Of a stretch of DNA of 18,819 bases, positions 14,616-18,819 are shown piece after piece. The notes under the pieces are model-generated. The model was not told the origin of the DNA. It worked only from the letters and a program-made list of their open reading frames with translations, and searched no databases. Position numbers and translations under genes: made by a program. The stretch is from Planctomycetota bacterium (GTDB lineage: Bacteria > Planctomycetota > Phycisphaerae > FEN-1346). The stretch lies in the NCBI GenBank assembly GCA_026386995.1, contig JAPLMO010000020.1:1-18819 (forward strand). Reading direction: 5' to 3'. How positions within the stretch are numbered: position 1 is the stretch's first letter; each line of letters starts with the position of its first letter.

Positions 14616-14707
14616 GCCCCCGGTGTATTCACCGGGGGCTCAATAAAGAGGCGTAGCGCGTACGCCGGCCCGCGCCTTATTTAGCCCCCCGTGAATACAC
14701 GGGGGGC
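14616..14707. repeat. Mosaic element: two inverted GTGTATTCAC palindromes
   Basis: Hairpin 14616-14639 (GCCCCCGGTG, loop TATT, CACCGGGGGC) and hairpin 14684-14707 (GCCCCCCGTG, loop AATA, CACGGGGGGC) each have a 10-bp stem. The second, read in reverse, aligns with the first across the stem and into an AAATAAGGCG-type tail, so they are two copies of one unit in opposite orientation. Facing copies with tails inward is the layout of REP-type mosaic elements. It lies directly upstream of the activase promoter. Confidence 0.87.
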
Positions 14708-14946
14708 CGAACGGGTGCGCGAGCCGCGCGAAGGCCCCGGCGATGCGGGGGTGCCGTCGCGTTCATCATTGGCTATTCGTCATTCCTTGTTCGATATTCT
14801 CCGTGCCGTTGCCGTTCCGGCCCCGGCGGGCGGTTTCGCCCATTGTGTCACATTGGCCTGCGGGATGAATACGACGGCCCGACTTGCCAAGTTCGCGCGC
14901 CGCCGAGAAAGCACGCGGAGATAAGCATCGCGTCCCGCGAACAGCC
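14708..14946. other. Gap downstream of the restriction-modification gene, no gene seen
   Basis: A short plus-strand frame at 14691-14924 has no family pattern and starts inside the mosaic element, so it is not called. On the minus strand 14799-14762 holds quasi-repeats (GAATATCGAA, GGAATGACGAA, CCAATGATGAA), resembling a low-complexity intergenic motif I recall from other genomes. No terminator with a T-run is evident after the stop at 14947. Confidence 0.5.
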
Positions 14947-17900
14947 CTACCCTGACGCGCCGCACCGTTGGCGCAAGCCGTCGTACGCCGTAAGAACCCG
15001 CTGCGCAGCCGTCAAGTTGTCGAACAGGCCGTCCTCGGTCTTTCCGGCGCCGGCGAACGTGGAAAGGATGTACTCAATATCCTCGCGGTCGATACCGTAA
15101 AGCAAGAAGTAGGCGGCATCGAGTTCAGCCATGAGTTCCGCCCGCTCCCCCTCGTTCCACTTGTGAACGGGTGGGTCCATTCCGGCCGCCTCGGCCAGGG
15201 CCTTCATGTCGTTGGCCGTGCACGTGAGTTTCAGCGCCCGCTCGGAAATCCACGTCTCAAGCGTCTTGCGCTTGTCCCACGGGCACTTGGCTTCGTAGGC
15301 ATCGGGCGGCAATGTGGGTAACTGCTCGACAATGAAGAAGTTGAGCGTTACAGCGCCGATCTTTTGCCTGCACACATAGTCATAGGCAAAGGCATTCAAG
15401 TTGGCCAGAAGGCACATTTCCTGCCGGACCGGCTTAGTCGTAAGCATGAGCACGAAGTGGTTCGTAACAGCGCTCCACGGAAGCGCAGCCGCGATCATGG
15501 TTCGCTGGTTAGTCGCACTTGTTATGTCCTTGAAGCCGATGAACCCCGTGGATCGTTTGCCGCCAATGATGCGATCCACTTCCGTCTCCGCTGCCCACCA
15601 ACGCGGCAGGGCCGCGAACTCCGGGTTCTGGTGCTCCACCGAGGTCGTTTCCCGCGTCTGCCCCTGACGCATCCAGTTGGTAGCGTCCACCACAACGCCG
15701 GCCGCGCGATGGTCGTACGCCTGCACCATCTTTGCTTCATACAGCGGCAGGAACTTCTGCTTGCCCTTCTTCCAGGCCGCACCGGCCAACGCAAAACCCT
15801 TCTTCTTCAGGTCGGCGGCCGTCTGGAACAACTCGGCGTCATTGGTTTGGTCGAACATCCTCACGAACTTGACGCCCCACGGATTGCCGCCCTTCTTGCG
15901 GGATTCATCCACCAGGACGGGCACGCGGCGGTAGACGGCTTTCGTGAGTTCCGCATCACGTCGGCTCCGGAAGATAGGGCAGGTCCGCGTGTTCGGGTTC
16001 AGGAGTTTCAGGTCCTCGGGCGTCAGGGTGATGTGCCGGTCCTTGTCCAAGAGGTCCTTCATCTCGTGCGAGAAGAAGACGAAATCCACGACCTTGTGCC
16101 TGACCTTGGGTCCGGCGAAAAGCAGGACGCAGAACTTGAAGGAGCGGTGCACGTCGGGGAAGATCGGCGCCTTGTTCTCAAAATCGTATAGCGCCTGTAG
16201 CGACCCTGAATCCACCAACTCACCAAAGAACTCGTGCGTTGTCATGTCGGTGGCGATCCCTGACGGCACCAAGAGGCCCACTTGGCCGCGCGGCGCGGCA
16301 ATGCTACGGGCCAGTTCCGCAAAGACCGCGTAGGTGTTGATGTCGCCCTTGCCCGACAGGGGGAACCGGCCGCACGTGCGGACGTGGTCCAGCGTGTGTT
16401 CGGCGGACTGCTTGGCCTCCACGTAGCGGGCGTAAAGCGGCGGGTTTTTCGCTTCGAGTTCCAGGATGAGTTTGCGGCGCGTGGCGGCGCTGACGGCAGC
16501 GGCAATGTCGGGGGCCGAAGCGTCAAAGAACTCCCGTTCCTGGAGTTTCAAGCGCTCCCAGGGCGGGTTGCCGATGACGCAATCGAATCCGCCCTCGGCC
16601 CGCGAGAACACGTCGGCGAACCGCACGCGCCAGTCCATCGCCAGCGGGTCCACGGCCGGGTCGGCGACGAGGCTGTTGCCGCAGACGATGTTTTGCGAAA
16701 GGTCGGCCAGGGTCTTGCCGCGCCGGGCGGAGCGGAGCCACAGGGCCAGTTGCGTGATCTCGACGGCTTGAGGCGATAGGTCCACGCCGTACAGGTTATC
16801 CTTGAGAATGATGTCGGGGACCTGCCCATCGAGGCGCTCGGCGCCCTTGGGGTCGTGGAACATAGCGTACCCCAGCATGTCCTCGTAGGCGTGCTCGAAC
16901 TCGACGTAGGCCCGGATGAGGAAGGCCCCGCTGCCGCAGGCCGGGTCGCAGACCTTGATGGTGCGGACGGCCTCGAAACTGTCCAGCCAGTAGGCCGCCA
17001 GATGCGCGTCGGGCTTCGGGGCGCGCTCGGCTTCCGCCCGGTTGACCTTATGACGGCGGTCCACGGCCCCGAGGCGCTGGCGGATAGTCTCGCCCACGGT
17101 ACGGCGGACGATGAAGTCGGTGAACTCCGGCGGGGTGTAATAGATGCCGGTGCGCTTGCGTTCGGCGGACTTTTCCATTTTCGGCGCTTCTGCCGGAAGA
17201 CGTTCGCCGAACAGGCCGCCCCTGCGAATCTGCTCGATGTTGTTGATGGACAGTTCGAACAGGTGGCCTAGCACATCAACGTTGACGGCGTCGCGGAAGT
17301 CGTAACCGCCGATGGTCTTGAAGAAGTTTGTGCGATCGTCGGGAAGGAGTTTCAGGTCATCCACTTCGTCGTCGGGTTTGAACAGGCCGCCGTTGAATGG
17401 CGGGATGTCGTCCTCCGGTTTTCCCGCATGGAGGGCTTGGAAGAATCCGACGAAGTTTCGCCAGCGCGGATTCGTGACGCGGGTAATCGGCGGGATCCCG
17501 GCCCAGGTTTTTTCGATAATGTCATGCGGCAGGAGGCCGCGGTCTTTGCAGAAGGCGACGAAGATGATGCGGTCGATCAGTATCTGGGCGATACGGATGG
17601 CATTGTCCAGGGACTTGCGGTGCGGCGGGCGCATGAGGAGATCGATCAGTTCCCGCCGCTGCTGCGAGTAAAGGTCGTAAAGATCTTGGCCGACTTTTTG
17701 CTGTTGCTCGCCGGTTTCCTGCAAGAGCCTGTCGGCCAAGGCCGGCTGCGCGCGGGTGGCGGGCAGCAGCCCATCACGTCCGAAGATCACGTGGAACCGG
17801 CGGAACTCGTCCATGCGGCGAAGTTCTTGAAGCGTGAAATGCTCGAATTCCCGCGGCCTCTTGTTGCGATGGTAAAGCCGGAAACTCACATAGTTGCACA

Positions 17901-18399
17901 CGATGCCCCACGGACAATCGGGCACGGCGTTCAGGTAGTCCCAACATTGCTGAACGGCGGTGCGGCCTTGGGACCGGTCGCGGTCCACGTTGACCAGCGG
18001 GCCTTTGAGTTCAATGAGGGCGCGAGGCGGATCGGCGCCGCCGGCGCGGAAGACGCCGATGGCGGCGTCGGCCGTTCCGCCATTGACCGGATACTTGGGT
18101 TGGAACTCCCACCGGTCGGCATTCTTCGAGAAGAGGGCGTACCCCAGCGCCTGGCCGAAGACTTCGGTGCAGAACTCGCCTTCCAGTTGGGTTTCATTCA
18201 TGCGCTGGAGTTTTTGGCTGCTTTCCAGGTCGGCCCATTTCTTGATGATTTCGTGGGCCGCGGCGAGTTCCTTTCCCGACGGCGAATGGTCGATGGCGGC
18301 CTTCTGAAGGATCGCAGGCAGAATCAGGTGCGGATGGTCCTTTGAGGCGTCACCGTTGGCGACCGTATGCAGGTCGGGGATCAGGTCGAATTGGTTCAC
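14947..18399 (-). CDS. Single-chain restriction-modification enzyme (type IIG-like, N6-adenine methylase)
   Basis: This 1150-residue chain joins a nuclease domain, an adenine methylase and a target recognition region, as in type IIG enzymes. The N-terminal PD-(D/E)xK signature is D111 (GTADAAIGVF) and E130-L-K132 (ALIELKGP). A helical linker with IAQILIDRIIFVAFCKDRGLL is at about 270-290. The methylase has TGIYYTP at 417-423, motif I DPACGSGAF at 485-493, and the catalytic NPPW at 611-614. NPPW indicates N6-adenine methylation. The region from about 860 to 1080, ending in LNFFIVEQLP, is the likely recognition domain. The GTG start at 18399 has AGGGG seven bases before it. A weak promoter (TTGATT, 17 bp, TAGATT) lies upstream. 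No separate specificity, helicase or BREX/DISARM genes are adjacent. The target sequence cannot be read from the protein. Confidence 0.88.
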   Translation of the reverse strand: MNQFDLIPDLHTVANGDASKDHPHLILPAILQKAAIDHSPSGKELAAAHEIIKKWADLESSQKLQRMNETQLEGEFCTEVFGQALGYALFSKNADRWEFQPKYPVNGGTADAAIGVFRAGGADPPRALIELKGPLVNVDRDRSQGRTAVQQCWDYLNAVPDCPWGIVCNYVSFRLYHRNKRPREFEHFTLQELRRMDEFRRFHVIFGRDGLLPATRAQPALADRLLQETGEQQQKVGQDLYDLYSQQRRELIDLLMRPPHRKSLDNAIRIAQILIDRIIFVAFCKDRGLLPHDIIEKTWAGIPPITRVTNPRWRNFVGFFQALHAGKPEDDIPPFNGGLFKPDDEVDDLKLLPDDRTNFFKTIGGYDFRDAVNVDVLGHLFELSINNIEQIRRGGLFGERLPAEAPKMEKSAERKRTGIYYTPPEFTDFIVRRTVGETIRQRLGAVDRRHKVNRAEAERAPKPDAHLAAYWLDSFEAVRTIKVCDPACGSGAFLIRAYVEFEHAYEDMLGYAMFHDPKGAERLDGQVPDIILKDNLYGVDLSPQAVEITQLALWLRSARRGKTLADLSQNIVCGNSLVADPAVDPLAMDWRVRFADVFSRAEGGFDCVIGNPPWERLKLQEREFFDASAPDIAAAVSAATRRKLILELEAKNPPLYARYVEAKQSAEHTLDHVRTCGRFPLSGKGDINTYAVFAELARSIAAPRGQVGLLVPSGIATDMTTHEFFGELVDSGSLQALYDFENKAPIFPDVHRSFKFCVLLFAGPKVRHKVVDFVFFSHEMKDLLDKDRHITLTPEDLKLLNPNTRTCPIFRSRRDAELTKAVYRRVPVLVDESRKKGGNPWGVKFVRMFDQTNDAELFQTAADLKKKGFALAGAAWKKGKQKFLPLYEAKMVQAYDHRAAGVVVDATNWMRQGQTRETTSVEHQNPEFAALPRWWAAETEVDRIIGGKRSTGFIGFKDITSATNQRTMIAAALPWSAVTNHFVLMLTTKPVRQEMCLLANLNAFAYDYVCRQKIGAVTLNFFIVEQLPTLPPDAYEAKCPWDKRKTLETWISERALKLTCTANDMKALAEAAGMDPPVHKWNEGERAELMAELDAAYFLLYGIDREDIEYILSTFAGAGKTEDGLFDNLTAAQRVLTAYDGLRQRCGASG

Positions 18400-18628
18400 G
18401 GGCGGCCCCTGCTTGACTCGGATTCTACGCGCCGATGAATCTACGGCGCAGGGAGACTTGAATCAAGCCCTTTCCGCGCTCGATTCCGCGTGAGATGGCC
18501 GGCGCCGGGGCATCGCCATGAGCGGCCTACTCGGTATGGCAGCGTGGCGCAATATTTCTGGATTCGCCGCGCGGCACAGGCTATCCTCTTCGCGGGTCGC
18601 CCGGCTACGGGCCTTGAAGAGGACAGCC
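18400..18628. other. Divergent gap between the restriction gene and the symporter fragment
   Basis: The gap holds the weak candidate promoter of the restriction gene (TTGATT-N17-TAGATT, on the minus strand near 18460-18430). A short minus-strand frame at 18463-18666 overlaps the symporter start and has no family pattern. I see nothing else of note. Confidence 0.5.
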
Positions 18629-18775
18629 ATGAACCACGTCACGTTTCTAGCGGCGAGCGGTTCCACGGGGGCTTTGGGATCGTGGGACTGGCTGATGATC
18701 GCGGCTTACTTCGGGATTCTGCTGGGGATCTCGTGGTGGGGATTCGGGGGGGACGCAATACCAATTTTGTATTGA
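18629..18775 (+). pseudogene. N-terminal fragment of a sodium:solute symporter (SSS family)
   Basis: The 48 codons from the ATG at 18629 (GAGGA five bases before it) include LGSWDWLMIAAYFGILLGISWW. This matches the start of SSS-family transporters, where a short lead is followed by x-DWLIIAAYF-x-LLGIxWW as the first membrane helix. A full member has about 500 residues. Right after WW the sequence leaves the family pattern, enters a G-run and a small palindrome, and reaches TGA at 18773-18775. One other frame stays open to the window end but does not look like a symporter. The gene is either broken by a repeat insertion, or the assembly ends or misjoins at a repeat here. The helix match is clear but short. 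Confidence 0.55.
18745..18774. repeat. REP-like CAATAC...GTATTG palindrome after a G-run
   Basis: A run of seven G is followed by GACG, then CAATAC (18756-18761), a 7-nt loop and GTATTG (18769-18774). G-run plus CAATAC-type palindromes are a repeat style I recall next to REP-associated transposases in other bacteria. No transposase is in view. It interrupts the symporter frame. Confidence 0.55.
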
Positions 18776-18819
18776 CGGTCGCGCCGCCTAGCGCCCCGGC
18801 CGACCAAGGAAAGGGCAAT

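Noticed and set aside
14947..18399. PglX of BREX or the methylase of DISARM
   Set aside because: No pglZ, brxC, drmA, drmB or similar genes are adjacent, and an N-terminal PD-(D/E)xK nuclease is visible, which fits a self-contained type IIG enzyme.
18463..18666. 67-residue minus-strand frame
   Set aside because: It overlaps the symporter start and has no domain pattern or good ribosome binding site.

Overview
The window looks like a GC-rich Planctomycetota genome, probably a Phycisphaerae-type anaerobe. This is inferred from content and style only: a Tat-exported Gfo/Idh/MocA oxidoreductase beside a secreted HEAT-repeat protein, a PEP-CTERM protein, an oxygen-sensitive glycyl radical enzyme, an LpxB gene implying an outer membrane, and gaps packed with palindromic repeats. 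No rRNA, tRNA, CRISPR array or transposase gene was seen.

Layout. 1-2395 (minus strand): a PhoH/PIN ATPase, a free-standing tRNA-binding domain protein and the N-terminal part of lipid-A-disaccharide synthase, all in one direction. 2705-6306 (plus): the Gfo/Idh/MocA protein and the HEAT-repeat protein, separated by a nested palindromic repeat. 6307-10654 (plus): a long non-coding stretch with a textbook sigma-54 promoter, a leader of about 290 nt, and a 1201-residue secreted repeat protein ending in a PEP-CTERM sorting signal. Its base and codon use look less GC-rich than its neighbours. 10655-11037: repeats. 11038-14536 (minus): a glycyl radical enzyme and its radical-SAM activase, preceded by a clear TATAAT promoter. 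14947-18399 (minus): a single-chain type IIG-like restriction-modification enzyme. 18629-18775 (plus): the first membrane segment of a sodium:solute symporter, cut off at a REP-like repeat.

How the genes work together. The activase and glycyl radical enzyme form a catalytic pair. The residues that line the HypD active site appear conserved, so the likely reaction is dehydration of trans-4-hydroxyproline to pyrroline-5-carboxylate. No pyrroline-5-carboxylate reductase gene is in view. The sigma-54 promoter before the PEP-CTERM gene fits the known link between PEP-CTERM proteins and the RpoN/PrsR regulatory circuit. The restriction-modification gene stands alone, with no BREX or DISARM partners.

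The most unusual features are four. A palindromic repeat pair lies inside the activase coding sequence, adding about 32 in-frame residues between its two ferredoxin cluster motifs. The last six codons and stop of the activase have a second copy just before the glycyl radical enzyme gene, differing only at third codon positions. Several distinct palindrome families fill almost every gap. The PEP-CTERM repeat protein appears to be under sigma-54 control. I did not find a convincing new multi-gene defence or metabolic system.
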